Source of the DNA: Demequina zhanjiangensis
GTDB taxonomy: Bacteria > Actinomycetota > Actinomycetes > Actinomycetales > Demequinaceae
Direction: 5' to 3'
NCBI RefSeq assembly: GCF_030418315.1
Contig: NZ_JAUHPV010000005.1
Span: 62,001 to 126,000, forward strand
Length of the DNA: 64,000 nucleotides
Shown here: positions 35,246 to 47,962 of the stretch, one piece after another
Position numbering within the stretch: the stretch's first letter is position 1
Layout of the letters: each line of letters opens with the position of its first letter
Made by a program: the position numbers and the translations under genes
The notes under the pieces: model-generated
The model's input: only the letters and a program-made list of their open reading frames with translations
What the model was told of the DNA's origin: nothing
The model's database searches: none

Positions 35246-36268
35246 ATGCGTATTGGAATCCTTACGGGCGGCGGAGACTGCCCCGGGCTGAACGCGGCGA
35301 TCCGCGCAGTCGTGAAGCGCGGTACCGCGCAGCACGGCTGCTCCATCGTCGGGTTCCAGAACGGTTGGCAGGGCGTGATCGACGGCGACGCGAAGCCGCT
35401 CACGCGGGACGACGTCTCAGGAATCCTCGTTGAGGGCGGCACCATGCTGGGCACCGCCCGCTGCCACCCGCACAAGGTGCCAGGCGGCCTCGAGGCCGTG
35501 CAGGACACCGTGCACAACGAGAAGCTGGACGGGCTCATCTGCATCGGGGGCGACGGCACGCTGAAGGCGGCCGGCAAGGTGTCCGACGCGGTGGGGATCC
35601 CCGTGATCGGCATCCCGAAGACGATCGACAACGACGTGGTCGGAACCGACGCCGCGATCGGCTTCGACACTGCCGTCACCGTGGCGACCGAGGCGATCGA
35701 CAGGCTGCACTCCACGGCCGAGTCCCACAACCGCGTCATGGTGGTCGAGCTGATGGGCCGCCACAGCGGGTGGATCGCCGTCACCGCGGGAGTCGCGGGA
35801 GGCGCGGACATCATCCTCGCGCCCGAGGAGCCCTTCGACATCGACCAGATCGCCAAGCGGATCAAGCACCGCCACCGCTACAAGAACTTCTCCATCGTGG
35901 CGGTGGCCGAGGGTGCGGTGCCCGCGGAGGGAACGTCATGGGACGGCAAGCCGACCCTGGACGCCAAGGGCAACCCGATCGCGGGCTCCATCGGGCACGA
36001 GGTCACGAAGGCGCTCGAGGCGCGCACCGGGTTCCCTGCGCGTCTGACCGTGCTCGGCTATGTCCAGCGCGGTGGCATCCCCACCGCAGCAGACCGTCTG
36101 CTCGGCACGCGCTTCGGCGTCGCGGCGATCGACGCGATCGTCGCGGGGGAGAGCCACAAGTTCACCGCGCTGAGCGGCGAGGACATCACGCTCAAGGACT
36201 TCTCCGTGATGTCCGGCAAGACCAAGTGGGTGCCCGAGGAGCTGCTTCAGGCGGCAAGCGGGCTCTGA
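35246..36268 (+). CDS. pfkA: 6-phosphofructokinase PfkA (probably ATP-dependent)
   Basis: 340 residues. It phosphorylates fructose 6-phosphate. GILTGGGDCPGLNA opens the protein, GGDGT places Gly at residue 104 (the ATP-type residue), PKTIDND has Lys125, and MGRHSGWI binds substrate. PPi-dependent enzymes typically carry Asp at 104 together with this Lys; ATP enzymes of the E. coli type carry Gly at both. The Gly/Lys combination is known in actinobacterial ATP-PFKs, so ATP is the likely donor. The gene starts 10 bases after polA. Confidence 0.93.
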   Translation: MRIGILTGGGDCPGLNAAIRAVVKRGTAQHGCSIVGFQNGWQGVIDGDAKPLTRDDVSGILVEGGTMLGTARCHPHKVPGGLEAVQDTVHNEKLDGLICIGGDGTLKAAGKVSDAVGIPVIGIPKTIDNDVVGTDAAIGFDTAVTVATEAIDRLHSTAESHNRVMVVELMGRHSGWIAVTAGVAGGADIILAPEEPFDIDQIAKRIKHRHRYKNFSIVAVAEGAVPAEGTSWDGKPTLDAKGNPIAGSIGHEVTKALEARTGFPARLTVLGYVQRGGIPTAADRLLGTRFGVAAIDAIVAGESHKFTALSGEDITLKDFSVMSGKTKWVPEELLQAASGL

Positions 36269-36283
36269 CCACGCGCCACGCAC

Positions 36284-36323
36284 GGAGGTCACCCTCGGGA
36301 ACCGTTACCCGAAGGTGACCTCC
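36284..36323 (+). terminator. Long hairpin between pfkA and rpsA
   Basis: A 16-bp stem (GGAGGTCACCCTCGGG with CCCGAAGGTGACCTCC, one mismatch) and an 8-base loop. No T tract follows. It probably ends the pfkA message. It sits just before the rpsA promoter. Confidence 0.55.
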
Positions 36324-36329
36324 TGCGCT

Positions 36330-36359
36330 TTGTGCACCGAGGCGCAAAGGCGGTAGCAT
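36330..36359 (+). promoter_or_regulatory. Probable housekeeping promoter for rpsA
   Basis: TTGTGC (36330-36335), 18-base spacer, TAGCAT (36354-36359). This is the best -35/-10 pair in the window. It gives an rpsA leader of about 80 bases. Confidence 0.6.
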
Positions 36360-36444
36360 GGTCGCTGGCCTTCGGCATGCCTTGGCGTGCCCGCGGGTCT
36401 GTCCATATTCATTCGAATTCCCTGTCCACCGGAGCTACTCCTTA

Positions 36445-37938
36445 ATGTCCGTTTCCTCCCCCGAGTCCACCCCGATCGCCGTCAACGACATCGGCACTGC
36501 TGAGGACTTCCTCGCTGCCATCGACGCGACCATCAAGAACTTCGACGACGGCGACCTCGTCGAGGGCACCATCGTCAAGGTCGACCGTGACGAGGTCCTC
36601 CTCGACATCGGCTACAAGACCGAGGGCGTGATCCCCGCCCGCGAGCTTTCCATCCGCCACGACGCCGATCCCGACGATGTCGTCAACGTCGGCGACACCA
36701 TCGAGGCCCTCGTTCTCACCAAGGAGGACAAGGAAGGCCGCCTGATCCTGTCCAAGAAGCGCGCGCAGTACGAGCGCGCCTGGGGCTCGATCGAGAAGAT
36801 CAAGGAGGAGGACGGCGTCGTCACCGGTACCGTCATCGAGGTCGTCAAGGGTGGCCTCATCGTCGACATCGGTCTCCGCGGCTTCCTTCCCGCCTCGCTC
36901 GTCGAGATGCGTCGCGTCCGCGACCTCGGCCCGTACATCGGTCAGCAGATCGAGGCGAAGATCATCGAGCTCGACAAGAACCGCAACAACGTGGTCCTGT
37001 CGCGCCGCGCCTTCCTCGAGCAGACGCAGTCCGAGGTTCGCTCGTCGTTCCTGACCGCCCTCAAGCCGGGCCAGGTCCGCAAGGGCGTCGTGTCGTCGAT
37101 CGTCAACTTCGGTGCGTTCGTCGACCTGGGCGGCGTGGACGGCCTCGTGCACGTCTCCGAGCTGTCGTGGAAGCACATCGACCACCCGAACGAGGTCGTG
37201 TCGGTCGGCCAGGAGGTCGAGGTCGAGGTTCTCGACATCGACATGGACCGCGAGCGCGTCTCGCTGTCGCTCAAGGCCACGCAGGAGGACCCGTGGGCGG
37301 TCTACGCCCGCACCCACGCGATCGGCCAGATCGTCCCGGGCAAGGTCACCAAGCTCGTCCCCTTCGGCGCGTTCGTCCGCGTCTTCGAGGGCATCGAGGG
37401 CCTGGTCCACATCTCCGAGCTCGCTGTGCGTCACGTCGAGCTGCCCGAGCAGGTCGTCCAGGCCGATGAGGAGGTGTTCGTCAAGATCATCGACATCGAT
37501 CTCGAGCGCCGCCGCATCTCGCTGTCGATCAAGCAGGCGAACGAGGGCGTCGACCCGGAGGGCGAGGACTTCGACCCCGCTCTGTACGGCATGACGGCCG
37601 AGTACGACGAGCAGGGCAACTACAAGTACCCCGAGGGCTTCGACCCGGAGACCCAGGAGTGGCGCGAGGGCTACGAGGAGCAGCGCGAGGCGTGGGAGGC
37701 GGAGTACGCCGAGGCCCACGAGCGCTGGGAGGCTCACAAGCAGTTCGTCGCCAAGCAGGAGGAGCAGGCTGCTGTCGCCGAGGCCGAGGCCCCGGCCGCT
37801 GCCGCACCGCGCAAGCGTGCGGCCGGCAAGGGTGGCCCCACCTCCTACAGCTCGCAGGATGAGGACTCGGCCGACGCCGGCACCCTCGCCTCCGACGAGC
37901 GTCTCGCGGCTCTGCGCGAGAAGCTGACGGGCAACTAA
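36445..37938 (+). CDS. rpsA: 30S ribosomal protein S1
   Basis: 497 residues from ATG 36445, with GGAG ten bases upstream. It binds mRNA on the small ribosomal subunit. Four S1 RNA-binding repeats are visible, starting at about residues 36 (GDLVEGTIVKVDRDEVLLDIG), 120, 205 (GVVSSIVNFGAFVDLGGVDGLVHVSELSW) and 290 (GKVTKLVPFGAFVRVFEGIEGLVHISELA). An acidic, Trp/Tyr/Glu-rich tail (from about 370) and an Ala/Lys linker follow. Four repeats, rather than the six of E. coli, are normal for actinobacteria. Confidence 0.97.
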   Translation: MSVSSPESTPIAVNDIGTAEDFLAAIDATIKNFDDGDLVEGTIVKVDRDEVLLDIGYKTEGVIPARELSIRHDADPDDVVNVGDTIEALVLTKEDKEGRLILSKKRAQYERAWGSIEKIKEEDGVVTGTVIEVVKGGLIVDIGLRGFLPASLVEMRRVRDLGPYIGQQIEAKIIELDKNRNNVVLSRRAFLEQTQSEVRSSFLTALKPGQVRKGVVSSIVNFGAFVDLGGVDGLVHVSELSWKHIDHPNEVVSVGQEVEVEVLDIDMDRERVSLSLKATQEDPWAVYARTHAIGQIVPGKVTKLVPFGAFVRVFEGIEGLVHISELAVRHVELPEQVVQADEEVFVKIIDIDLERRRISLSIKQANEGVDPEGEDFDPALYGMTAEYDEQGNYKYPEGFDPETQEWREGYEEQREAWEAEYAEAHERWEAHKQFVAKQEEQAAVAEAEAPAAAAPRKRAAGKGGPTSYSSQDEDSADAGTLASDERLAALREKLTGN

Positions 37939-37950
37939 GCACCGCAACTC

Positions 37951-37984
37951 GAAGGGCCGCGATCCGCGAGGATCGCGGCCCTTC
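37951..37984 (+). terminator. Intrinsic terminator after rpsA
   Basis: A perfect 14-bp stem GAAGGGCCGCGATC/GATCGCGGCCCTTC with loop CGCGAG, 12 bases after the stop. Confidence 0.85.
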
Positions 37985-38064
37985 GTGCGTGCGGGGGCGT
38001 GCTCGCGTTGTGCGATGCTGCACTTCTTGTTGCGCGTGACGGCGCCTGGTGGTTGACTCCCGGC

Positions 38065-38664
38065 GTGCTTCGTATCGGATTGACGGGCGGCATCGCCGCC
38101 GGGAAGTCGACCGCCTCCGCCCGGTTCGCCGAGCTGGGGGCGCGGGTGGTCGACCATGACGTGCTCGCCAGGCGCGCCGTCGAGCCGGGCTCAGCTGCGC
38201 TGGTGGACATCGTGAGGGAGTTCGGCGACAGGCTCGTGGTGGACGGTCGCCTCGACCGCCAGGCGCTCGCCGAGGTCGTGTTCTCCGATCCCGCAGCACT
38301 CGAGCGGCTCAACGCGATCGTGCATCCCACCGTCTTCGCGATGGGTCAAGCGGAGGACCGCATCGCGCGACGGCAGGGTGAGAAGGTCGTCGTGCACGAC
38401 ATCCCCTTGCTGTTCGAGGCGGGGTACGGCGGAGGCTTCGACCTGGTGATCACGGTCCAGGCCGATCGTGCGGTGCGCATCAAGCGGCTCATGGATGGAC
38501 GCGGGATGTCTCACGAGGAGGCGACGGCGCGCATGGCGTCCCAGGCCTCTGACGAGCAGCGCGCCTCCATCTCGGACGTGGTGCTCGACGGCTCGGGCTC
38601 ACCTGAGCGTCTCCGCGCCCAGATCGACGCGCTCTGGGAGGAGATCGTCCCGTCCAAGGGGTGA
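38065..38664 (+). CDS. coaE: Dephospho-CoA kinase CoaE
   Basis: 199 residues from GTG 38065, chosen because [15 protein letters not shown] (P-loop) must sit at the N-terminus; the frame opens earlier, within the rpsA terminator gap. It performs the last step of CoA synthesis. The VVDHD and [10 protein letters not shown] segments fit the family. Many actinobacterial CoaE proteins carry a fused C-terminal GrpB-like domain; this one does not. No strong Shine-Dalgarno is seen. Confidence 0.93.
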   Translation: MLRIGLTGGIAAGKSTASARFAELGARVVDHDVLARRAVEPGSAALVDIVREFGDRLVVDGRLDRQALAEVVFSDPAALERLNAIVHPTVFAMGQAEDRIARRQGEKVVVHDIPLLFEAGYGGGFDLVITVQADRAVRIKRLMDGRGMSHEEATARMASQASDEQRASISDVVLDGSGSPERLRAQIDALWEEIVPSKG

Positions 38665-38686
38665 TCTGAGTGTCACAGGTGCGGCG

Positions 38687-38692
38687 TACCGT
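38687..38692 (+). promoter_or_regulatory. Probable -10 box (TACCGT) for leaderless uvrB
   Basis: TACCGT ends six bases before the uvrB ATG, the same geometry as the boxes before uvrA and uvrC. No SOS box is visible here. Confidence 0.4.
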
Positions 38693-38698
38693 AGGTGC

Positions 38699-40756
38699 AT
38701 GACCTCGGATCTGCGCAGGGCCGACCATCCCTTCAAGGTGGTCTCGGAGTACAAGCCGTCGGGTGACCAGCCGAAGGCGATCGACCAGCTCGCTCAGCGG
38801 ATCCAGGCCGGCGAGCAGGACGTGGTGCTGCTGGGTGCGACCGGAACCGGAAAGTCGGCGACCACCGCGTGGCTCGTCGAGCGCTTGCAGCGTCCCACGT
38901 TGGTGATGGCGCACAACAAGACCCTGGCGGCGCAGCTCGCCAACGAGTTCCGCGATCTGCTCCCGCACAACGCGGTCGAGTACTTCGTGAGCTACTACGA
39001 CTACTACCAGCCCGAGGCCTATGTGCCGCAGACGGACACCTTCATCGAGAAGGACTCCTCGATCAACGAGGAGGTGGAGCGACTGCGCTACTCGGCGACC
39101 AACTCTCTGCTCACGCGGCGGGACGTCGTCGTGGTGTCGTCGGTCTCGTGCATCTACGGACTCGGCACTCCGGAGGAGTACATCCAGGGGATGGTGACCC
39201 TCGCGGTCGGAGACGTCGTCGACCGCGACTCTCTCCTGCGGGAGTTCGTCCAGATGCAGTACGCGCGCAACGATCTGGCGTTCACCCGAGGCACCTTCCG
39301 GGTGCGGGGCGACACCGTCGAGATCATCCCCGTGTATGAGGAGCTCGCGATCCGCATCGAGATGTTCGGCGACGAGGTGGAGGCGCTCTACACGCTGCAC
39401 CCCCTCACGGGCGACGTCGTGGAGCGACGCGAGCAGGTCCACCTCTTCCCGGCCTCGCATTATGTGGCGAGCGAGGAACGGATGAACAAGGCGATCAGCA
39501 CCATCGAGCTCGAGCTCGAGGAGCGTCTCCAGGAGCTCGAACGCCAGAACAAGCTCCTCGAGGCCCAGCGCCTCAAGATGCGCACCACGTTCGATCTCGA
39601 GATGATGCGCTCCGTCGGCACGTGCTCCGGCATCGAGAACTACTCGCGTCACATCGAGCAGCGAGAGCAGGGCACGCCGCCGCATACCCTGCTCGACTAC
39701 TTCCCGGACGACTTCCTGCTCGTCATCGATGAGTCTCACGTCACCGTGCCTCAGATCGGAGCGATGTACGAGGGGGATGCCTCGCGCAAGAGGACGCTCG
39801 TCGACCATGGGTTCCGCCTGCCGTCCGCGCTGGACAACCGGCCGCTCAAGTGGGGCGAGTTCCAGGAGAGGATCGGCCAGACCGTCTACCTCTCGGCCAC
39901 CCCGGGCCAGTACGAGCTCGACCGCGCCGACGGAGTCGTCGAGCAGATCATCAGGCCCACGGGTCTGGTGGATCCGAAGATCGTGGTGAAGCCCACGGAG
40001 GGCCAGATCGATGACCTTCTGGAGGAGATCCGCGTGCGGGTCGAGCGCGACGAGCGTGTGCTCGTGACGACTCTCACCAAGCGAATGGCGGAGGACCTCA
40101 CGGAGTACCTGTCCGACCGTGAGGTGAAGGTCGAGTACCTCCACTCCGACGTCGACACGCTCCGGCGCGTCGAGCTCCTCCGGGAGCTGCGCCGTGGGCG
40201 CTTCGATGTGCTGGTCGGCATCAACCTCCTGCGAGAGGGGCTCGACCTCCCGGAGGTCTCGCTGGTCTCGATCCTCGACGCGGACAAGGAGGGCTTCCTC
40301 CGGTCGGGGACGTCGCTCATCCAGACGATCGGACGCGCGGCGCGCAACGTCTCGGGCGAGGTGCACATGTACGCCGACACCATCACGGACTCGATGGAGT
40401 CGGCCATCGACGAGACCAACAGGCGTCGCGAGATCCAGATCCAGTACAACCTGGACAACGGGGTTGACCCGACTCCTCTGCGCAAGCGCATCGGCGACAT
40501 CACGGAGATGCTCGCGCGTGAGGAGGCGGACACCGCTGCGGCTCTTGAGGAGGTCAGGAAGAAGGCTCCCACGCCGTCGACCGTCGAACCCCAGCAGGCC
40601 GAACGGCCCGCCGACGAGCTCGCCCAGCTCATCGAGGATCTGTCCGATCAGATGCGACAGGCCGCTACGGAGCTTCAGTTCGAGCTGGCCGCCCGCTTGC
40701 GCGATGAGATCGCCGAGCTCAAGAAGGAGCTGAGGGGGATGCTCGCCGCTGGCTGA
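38699..40756 (+). CDS. uvrB: Excinuclease ABC subunit UvrB
   Basis: 685 residues from ATG 38699; the open frame extends back into coaE but family similarity starts here ([17 protein letters not shown]). UvrB is the damage-verifying helicase of nucleotide excision repair. Walker [14 protein letters not shown], the beta-hairpin block [14 protein letters not shown], helicase motif VIDESHVT (DEAH-like) and motif [11 protein letters not shown] are present. The C-terminal UVR domain (about 640-685, [28 protein letters not shown]) binds UvrC. Confidence 0.98.
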   Translation: MTSDLRRADHPFKVVSEYKPSGDQPKAIDQLAQRIQAGEQDVVLLGATGTGKSATTAWLVERLQRPTLVMAHNKTLAAQLANEFRDLLPHNAVEYFVSYYDYYQPEAYVPQTDTFIEKDSSINEEVERLRYSATNSLLTRRDVVVVSSVSCIYGLGTPEEYIQGMVTLAVGDVVDRDSLLREFVQMQYARNDLAFTRGTFRVRGDTVEIIPVYEELAIRIEMFGDEVEALYTLHPLTGDVVERREQVHLFPASHYVASEERMNKAISTIELELEERLQELERQNKLLEAQRLKMRTTFDLEMMRSVGTCSGIENYSRHIEQREQGTPPHTLLDYFPDDFLLVIDESHVTVPQIGAMYEGDASRKRTLVDHGFRLPSALDNRPLKWGEFQERIGQTVYLSATPGQYELDRADGVVEQIIRPTGLVDPKIVVKPTEGQIDDLLEEIRVRVERDERVLVTTLTKRMAEDLTEYLSDREVKVEYLHSDVDTLRRVELLRELRRGRFDVLVGINLLREGLDLPEVSLVSILDADKEGFLRSGTSLIQTIGRAARNVSGEVHMYADTITDSMESAIDETNRRREIQIQYNLDNGVDPTPLRKRIGDITEMLAREEADTAAALEEVRKKAPTPSTVEPQQAERPADELAQLIEDLSDQMRQAATELQFELAARLRDEIAELKKELRGMLAAG

Positions 40757-40769
40757 GCCGTAGCGCCCC

Positions 40770-40775
40770 TAGGAT
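40770..40775 (+). promoter_or_regulatory. Probable -10 box (TAGGAT) for leaderless terC
   Basis: TAGGAT ends six bases before the GTG of the TerC-family gene, 13 bases after the uvrB stop. Confidence 0.5.
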
Positions 40776-40781
40776 GGGCGG

Positions 40782-41822
40782 GTGGAATCACCCCTCGTCT
40801 GGACGATCACGATCGCTGTGCTCGTCGGAATGTTCGCCTTCGACTTCTTCGTGGTCGTCGGGCGGCCTCACGTGCCGAGCTTCAAGGAGTCGGTGTCGTG
40901 GTCGGTGTTCTACATCGCGATCTCCCTTGTCTTCGGGGCGAGCTTCTGGTGGTGGTCCACCCCGGACAAGGGCGCCGAGTTCCTCGCGGGCTACGTGACC
41001 GAGAAGTCGCTCTCAGTCGACAATCTCTTCGTCTTCCTCGTGATCATGACGAGGTTCGCGGTCCCACCCAAGCTGCGGGAACGCGTGCTCCTGATCGGCA
41101 TCGCGCTCGCTCTGGTGTTCCGTGGCATCTTCATCGCCGCAGGGGCCGCCGCGCTCAACACCTTCCACTGGGTGTTCTTCCTCTTCGGCGCCTTCCTGAT
41201 CTACACGGCCATCGTCATCGGACGTGAGGGTGGACCTGAGGAGGGCGAGGCCGAGTACAAGGAGAACGCCTTCACGAGGCTCGTCCGCCGGGCCATGCCC
41301 CTGACCGACGGGTATCGAGGCGTACACATGGTGGTCCGCGAGCACGGCACACGCATGATCACACCGCTGCTTCTGGTGGTGGTCGCGTTGGGCTCGACCG
41401 ACGTCATGTTCGCGCTTGACTCGATCCCAGCGATCTTCGGCCTCACCAAGGATCCCTACATCGTCTTCACCGCGAACGCGCTGGCGCTTCTCGGTCTGCG
41501 GCAGCTCTTCTTCGTGGTGGACGGCTTGCTCAGCCGGCTGATCTACCTGTCCTACGGACTCGCGCTGGTGCTCGGCTTCATCGGGGTGAAGATGATCCTC
41601 GAGGCGCTCCACGGCAACAACCTGCCGTTCATCAACGGAGGCATGCCGCTGGAGCAGGTGCCGGTGCCCTCCACCTGGGCGTCGCTCGGCGTCATCATCG
41701 GCGTGCTCGGCATCGCGGCCGCAGCCTCGTTGATCGTCTCCAAGCGGACGGGGGAGCACCTGCACGATCCTCGCGAGGACGTAGGCGAGCCCGACCCCTC
41801 AGGGCGCGACGACCGCGCCTGA
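40782..41822 (+). CDS. TerC-family integral membrane protein
   Basis: 346 residues from GTG with about nine membrane helices. Family hallmarks: an acidic residue in the first helix (FAFDFFVVVGRPH), EKSLSVDNLFVFLVIM, ALGSTDVMFALDSIPAIFG, and AFLIYTAIVIGREGG, with membrane Asp residues thought to bind metal ions. The family includes the tellurite-resistance protein TerC and Mn exporters such as Alx/MeeY. Metal efflux, especially of Mn, is therefore plausible but unproven. It ends in a polar tail. Confidence 0.9.
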   Translation: MESPLVWTITIAVLVGMFAFDFFVVVGRPHVPSFKESVSWSVFYIAISLVFGASFWWWSTPDKGAEFLAGYVTEKSLSVDNLFVFLVIMTRFAVPPKLRERVLLIGIALALVFRGIFIAAGAAALNTFHWVFFLFGAFLIYTAIVIGREGGPEEGEAEYKENAFTRLVRRAMPLTDGYRGVHMVVREHGTRMITPLLLVVVALGSTDVMFALDSIPAIFGLTKDPYIVFTANALALLGLRQLFFVVDGLLSRLIYLSYGLALVLGFIGVKMILEALHGNNLPFINGGMPLEQVPVPSTWASLGVIIGVLGIAAAASLIVSKRTGEHLHDPREDVGEPDPSGRDDRA

Positions 41823-41901
41823 GCCGGACGTCAGCGGTCTGGACCGTGAAGGGCGCGCCACCGAGCGACGTGAGCTCAGGTTCGGACGGCTGAAGCGTCG
41901 C

Positions 41902-42201
41902 TCACGCAGGGAAGTCGGCTCCGGGCCACTCGCCGAAAGCGGGCCACTGCCTGATCGAGTGCGCAGGTACGAGGCCCGCCTTCACGTACGGATCGTCCGC
42001 GACGATCTGCTCGGCCTCCTCGAGGGAGGCGACGTCCGCCACGATCAGAGCACCGGGCTGAAGGTCGTCGCCGTAGCGACCGATGGCGGGAACCTTGCCT
42101 GCAGCGGCCAGGGCGCGGAAATGCGCAAGGTGCTCGGGGCGGTGGGCGGCCCGCTCGTCCGCGCGCTCGTCGTAGGTGTAGTGGATCGCGAAGAGGCTCA
42201 T
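41902..42201 (-). CDS. YciI-like protein
   Basis: 99 residues from the ATG at 42201, preferred over the one six codons upstream because an AGGAT site sits eight bases away. The YCII fold is recognised from SLFAIHYTYDERAD, RPEHLAHFRALAAAGKVPAIGRYGDD, the ADVASLEEAEQIVADDPYVKAGLV helix-turn and the terminal IRQW. YciI proteins are small ferredoxin-like enzymes of uncertain activity, with a conserved His-Asp pair; the His of RPEHLAHF and the Asp of ADDPY are candidates. Transcribed toward terC. Confidence 0.85.
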   Translation of the reverse strand: MSLFAIHYTYDERADERAAHRPEHLAHFRALAAAGKVPAIGRYGDDLQPGALIVADVASLEEAEQIVADDPYVKAGLVPAHSIRQWPAFGEWPGADFPA

Positions 42202-42274
42202 GGGGTCATCCTGCACCATCTGAGCGACCCACGGACCGGCCCGGAGCCCCTGTCCGGGTCGCAGGATCGGCGCG

Positions 42275-42290
42275 TCGAACAGATGTTCGA
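42275..42290. promoter_or_regulatory. LexA SOS box upstream of uvrA
   Basis: TCGAACAGATGTTCGA is a perfect match to the actinobacterial LexA operator TCGAAC-N4-GTTCGA. It lies 12 bases before the uvrA -10 box and 24 before its start codon, so LexA binding would cover the promoter. It also lies about 75 bases upstream of the divergent yciI-like start. Confidence 0.85.
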
Positions 42291-42302
42291 ACCGTGACCG
42301 CG

Positions 42303-42308
42303 TAGCAT
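42303..42308 (+). promoter_or_regulatory. Probable -10 box (TAGCAT) for leaderless uvrA
   Basis: TAGCAT ends six bases before the uvrA GTG and directly follows the SOS box. Confidence 0.6.
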
Positions 42309-42314
42309 TGCCGT

Positions 42315-45155
<2,841 letters not shown>

Positions 45156-45164
45156 GCTGGTCGG

Positions 45165-47048
45165 GTGACTAACCCCGCGGACTACCGGCCTGCGCCGGGG
45201 ACGATCCCCACACGGCCGGGCGTCTACCGGTTCCGCGATCCGCACGGGCGCGTGGTCTACGTGGGCAAGGCGAAGAGCCTGCGCGCGCGTCTGCAGAACT
45301 ACTTCCAGCCGCTCGAACGTCTCCATCCGCGCACCCGCGCGATGGTGACCACGGCCGCGTCCGTCGAGTGGACGGTCGTCCGCAACGAGGTCGAGGCGCT
45401 GATCCTCGAGCACACGTGGATCAAGGAGTACGACCCCAGGTTCAACGTCGTCTTCCGCGACGACAAGTCGTATCCGTTCCTCGCGGTCACGATGAACGAG
45501 CAGTTCCCCCGCATGCAGGTGATGCGGGGCGAGAGGCGCAAGGGGGTGCGCTACTTCGGCCCTTACGCGAAGGCGTGGGCGATCCGGGAGACGGTGGACA
45601 CGCTCCTGAACGTCCTTCCGATGCGCACGTGCTCGTCGGCGGTCTTCAAGAAGGCGGAGCGTCAGGGGCGCCCGTGCCTGCTCGGCTACATCGACAAGTG
45701 CGCAGCCCCCTGCGTCGGGAAGATCAGCCCGGAGGATCACAGGGACCTCGCGGAGCGGGTCTGCCAGGTGCTCGGCGGTGACGCCAAGCCGCTGATCCGT
45801 GACCTCACACGGCAGATGGAGGAGGCGGCGGCCCGCGAGGAGTACGAGGTCGCGGCGCGCGCCAGGGACCGGCTAGGCGCTCTCCGCAGCGTCCTCGAGC
45901 GCAACTCCATCGTGCTCGCGCCTGGCACCGACACCGACATCTTCAGCCTCGTCGACGAGGACCTGGAGGCCGCCGCGCACGTGTTCTACGTACGTGACGG
46001 ACGCATCGCGGGGGAGCGCGGGTGGGTGGTCGACAAGCCGGAGCCGCTCACGCCCGCGCAGCTCATGACGCAGCTCGTGCAGGAGGCGTACTCCTCGATG
46101 GATCCGGACGACATCCCGTCGGAGGTCCTGGTGCCCGCGCTTCCCGAGGATGCGTCGCCGCTCGCCGAATGGCTCGCGGGCGTACGCGGGGCCCGGGTGG
46201 CGCTGCGCACGCCCGAGCGGGGCAAGAAGGCGGACCTTGCGGCCACGGGCCGCCAGAACGCGCAGCAGGTGCTGGATCAGCATCGGCTCAAGCGTGCGTC
46301 CGACCTCACGTCGCGGTCCGCAGCGCTCCAGGAGCTCCAGGAGGCGCTCGGGATGGACGAGGCGCCGCTGCGCATCGAGTGCTACGACATCTCGCACACG
46401 CAGGGCACGAACATGGTGGGCTCCATGGTGGTGTTCGAGGACGCGCTGCCGCGCAAGGCCGAGTACCGGCAGTTCAAGATCCGGGACGCCGCGGACGACA
46501 CGGCCGCGATGGACGAGGTGCTGACCCGCCGGTTCACCCGCCTTCTCGAGGAGCGTGAGCTTCCGCCGGAGGAGCGCGAGTCGTCGCGCTTCGCCTATCC
46601 GCCCCAGCTCGTCGTGGTCGACGGCGGACTGCCCCAGGTGAGGGCCGCGCAGCGCGTGCTCGAACGGCTGGGAATCGACGACGTGACGCTCGTCGGGCTC
46701 GCGAAGCGCCTCGAGGAGGTGTGGGTCCCGGATGACGAGTTCCCCGTGATCCTCCCGCGCGGCTCCGAGCCGCTCTACCTGCTCCAGCGCGTGCGCGACG
46801 AGGCGCACAGGTTCGCCATCACGGCGCATCGCAAGAAGCGCGGCAAGGCGATGAAGGCCTCCGCGCTCGACGAGATCCCCGGGGTCGGTCCTGCGCGGGC
46901 GAAGGCGCTCGTCACGCACTTCGGGTCGGTCGCGCGACTGCGGGAGGCGAGCGTGGAGCAGATCGCGATGGTGCCTGGCGTGGGCCAGCAGATGGCGTCG
47001 GCGATTCACGCCGCCCTGCATGGCACTGATGGCATGCTGGAGGCATGA
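45165..47048 (+). CDS. uvrC: Excinuclease ABC subunit UvrC
   Basis: 627 residues from GTG. It makes both incisions in nucleotide excision repair. N-terminal GIY-YIG-type nuclease ([26 protein letters not shown], with VYRF/VYVG in place of GIY/YIG), Cys cluster [16 protein letters not shown] motif (about 205-240), RNase H-like C-terminal nuclease ([11 protein letters not shown] with catalytic Asp, VVDGGLPQ) and a terminal helix-hairpin-helix pair ([32 protein letters not shown]). It overlaps rapZ by 4 bases. Confidence 0.97.
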   Translation: MTNPADYRPAPGTIPTRPGVYRFRDPHGRVVYVGKAKSLRARLQNYFQPLERLHPRTRAMVTTAASVEWTVVRNEVEALILEHTWIKEYDPRFNVVFRDDKSYPFLAVTMNEQFPRMQVMRGERRKGVRYFGPYAKAWAIRETVDTLLNVLPMRTCSSAVFKKAERQGRPCLLGYIDKCAAPCVGKISPEDHRDLAERVCQVLGGDAKPLIRDLTRQMEEAAAREEYEVAARARDRLGALRSVLERNSIVLAPGTDTDIFSLVDEDLEAAAHVFYVRDGRIAGERGWVVDKPEPLTPAQLMTQLVQEAYSSMDPDDIPSEVLVPALPEDASPLAEWLAGVRGARVALRTPERGKKADLAATGRQNAQQVLDQHRLKRASDLTSRSAALQELQEALGMDEAPLRIECYDISHTQGTNMVGSMVVFEDALPRKAEYRQFKIRDAADDTAAMDEVLTRRFTRLLEERELPPEERESSRFAYPPQLVVVDGGLPQVRAAQRVLERLGIDDVTLVGLAKRLEEVWVPDDEFPVILPRGSEPLYLLQRVRDEAHRFAITAHRKKRGKAMKASALDEIPGVGPARAKALVTHFGSVARLREASVEQIAMVPGVGQQMASAIHAALHGTDGMLEA

Positions 47049-47962
47049 CGGACGATCCGGCGCCCGACACCTATCCCTCCGGGCTCCCACGCCCCGATCT
47101 GTCGGGGGTGAACCTCGACACGCAGGTGCTCATCGTCACGGGCATGTCGGGCGCGGGCCGTACCCGTGCCGCAGCGGTGCTCAGCGATCTCGGCTGGTAC
47201 GTGGTGGACAACCTGCCACCGCAGATGCTCGGTTCGCTCGTGGCGATGGTGGCGACGGACCCGACGCGTCGGCTCGCGACGGTCGTGGATGTGCGCGGCG
47301 GAGGGTACTTCGCTGATCTCGTGGCCGTCGTGGACGATCTGGAGTCTCGCGGAGTGGACGTGCAGATCCTGTTCCTCGAGGCGTCGGACGACACGCTCGT
47401 ACGCCGCTTCGAGGAGGCGCGTCGCCCGCACCCCCTCCAGGGCGACGCGACCATCCTGGAGGGCATCGCACGCGAGCGATCCGCCGTCGCTGCGGTGCGA
47501 GAGAGAGCGGACGTGGTGGTGGACACCACGAGCCTCAACGTGCACCAGCTGCGGGACGTTCTCACCGACACCTTCGCCGAGGAGGTGCCGGAGCTCCACG
47601 TGAACGTTCTTTCGTTCGGGTTCAAGAACGGCGCGCCGGTCGACGCGGACTATGTGGCCGACGTGCGGTTCCTGAGCAACCCTCACTGGGTGCCGGAGCT
47701 CCGGCCCCTCACAGGAATCGATCCCGCGGTCAGGGATCACGTGCTCGGGTCTGCGGGCGCCCACGAGTTCCTCGACGGCTACACCTCGGCGATCGAGGTC
47801 GCGCTTCAGGGGTATCAGGCCCACGACAAGCACTCGGTCACGATCGCCGTGGGCTGCACAGGGGGCCGACACCGTTCGGTCGCGATGGCGGAGGAGCTGT
47901 CCCAGCGTCTGCGGACGAAGGGCTTCGATGTGAGGACGACGCATCGTGACAAGGACCGCTGA
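47045..47962 (+). CDS. rapZ: RapZ/YvcJ-family nucleotide-binding protein
   Basis: 305 residues. The N-terminal P-loop reads [11 protein letters not shown], with Arg in place of the usual Lys, followed by the family block [14 protein letters not shown] and VDVRGGGYF. The C-terminal half has [26 protein letters not shown] and [20 protein letters not shown]. In E. coli RapZ is an RNase E adapter that senses glucosamine-6-phosphate; the actinobacterial role is less clear. The order uvrC-rapZ-yvcK-whiA is conserved in Gram-positives. It overlaps yvcK by 17 bases. Confidence 0.95.
   Translation: MTDDPAPDTYPSGLPRPDLSGVNLDTQVLIVTGMSGAGRTRAAAVLSDLGWYVVDNLPPQMLGSLVAMVATDPTRRLATVVDVRGGGYFADLVAVVDDLESRGVDVQILFLEASDDTLVRRFEEARRPHPLQGDATILEGIARERSAVAAVRERADVVVDTTSLNVHQLRDVLTDTFAEEVPELHVNVLSFGFKNGAPVDADYVADVRFLSNPHWVPELRPLTGIDPAVRDHVLGSAGAHEFLDGYTSAIEVALQGYQAHDKHSVTIAVGCTGGRHRSVAMAEELSQRLRTKGFDVRTTHRDKDR

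Noticed and set aside
38641..38698. SOS box before uvrB
   Set aside because: No TCGAAC-N4-GTTCGA or close variant occurs here, nor before polA or uvrC.
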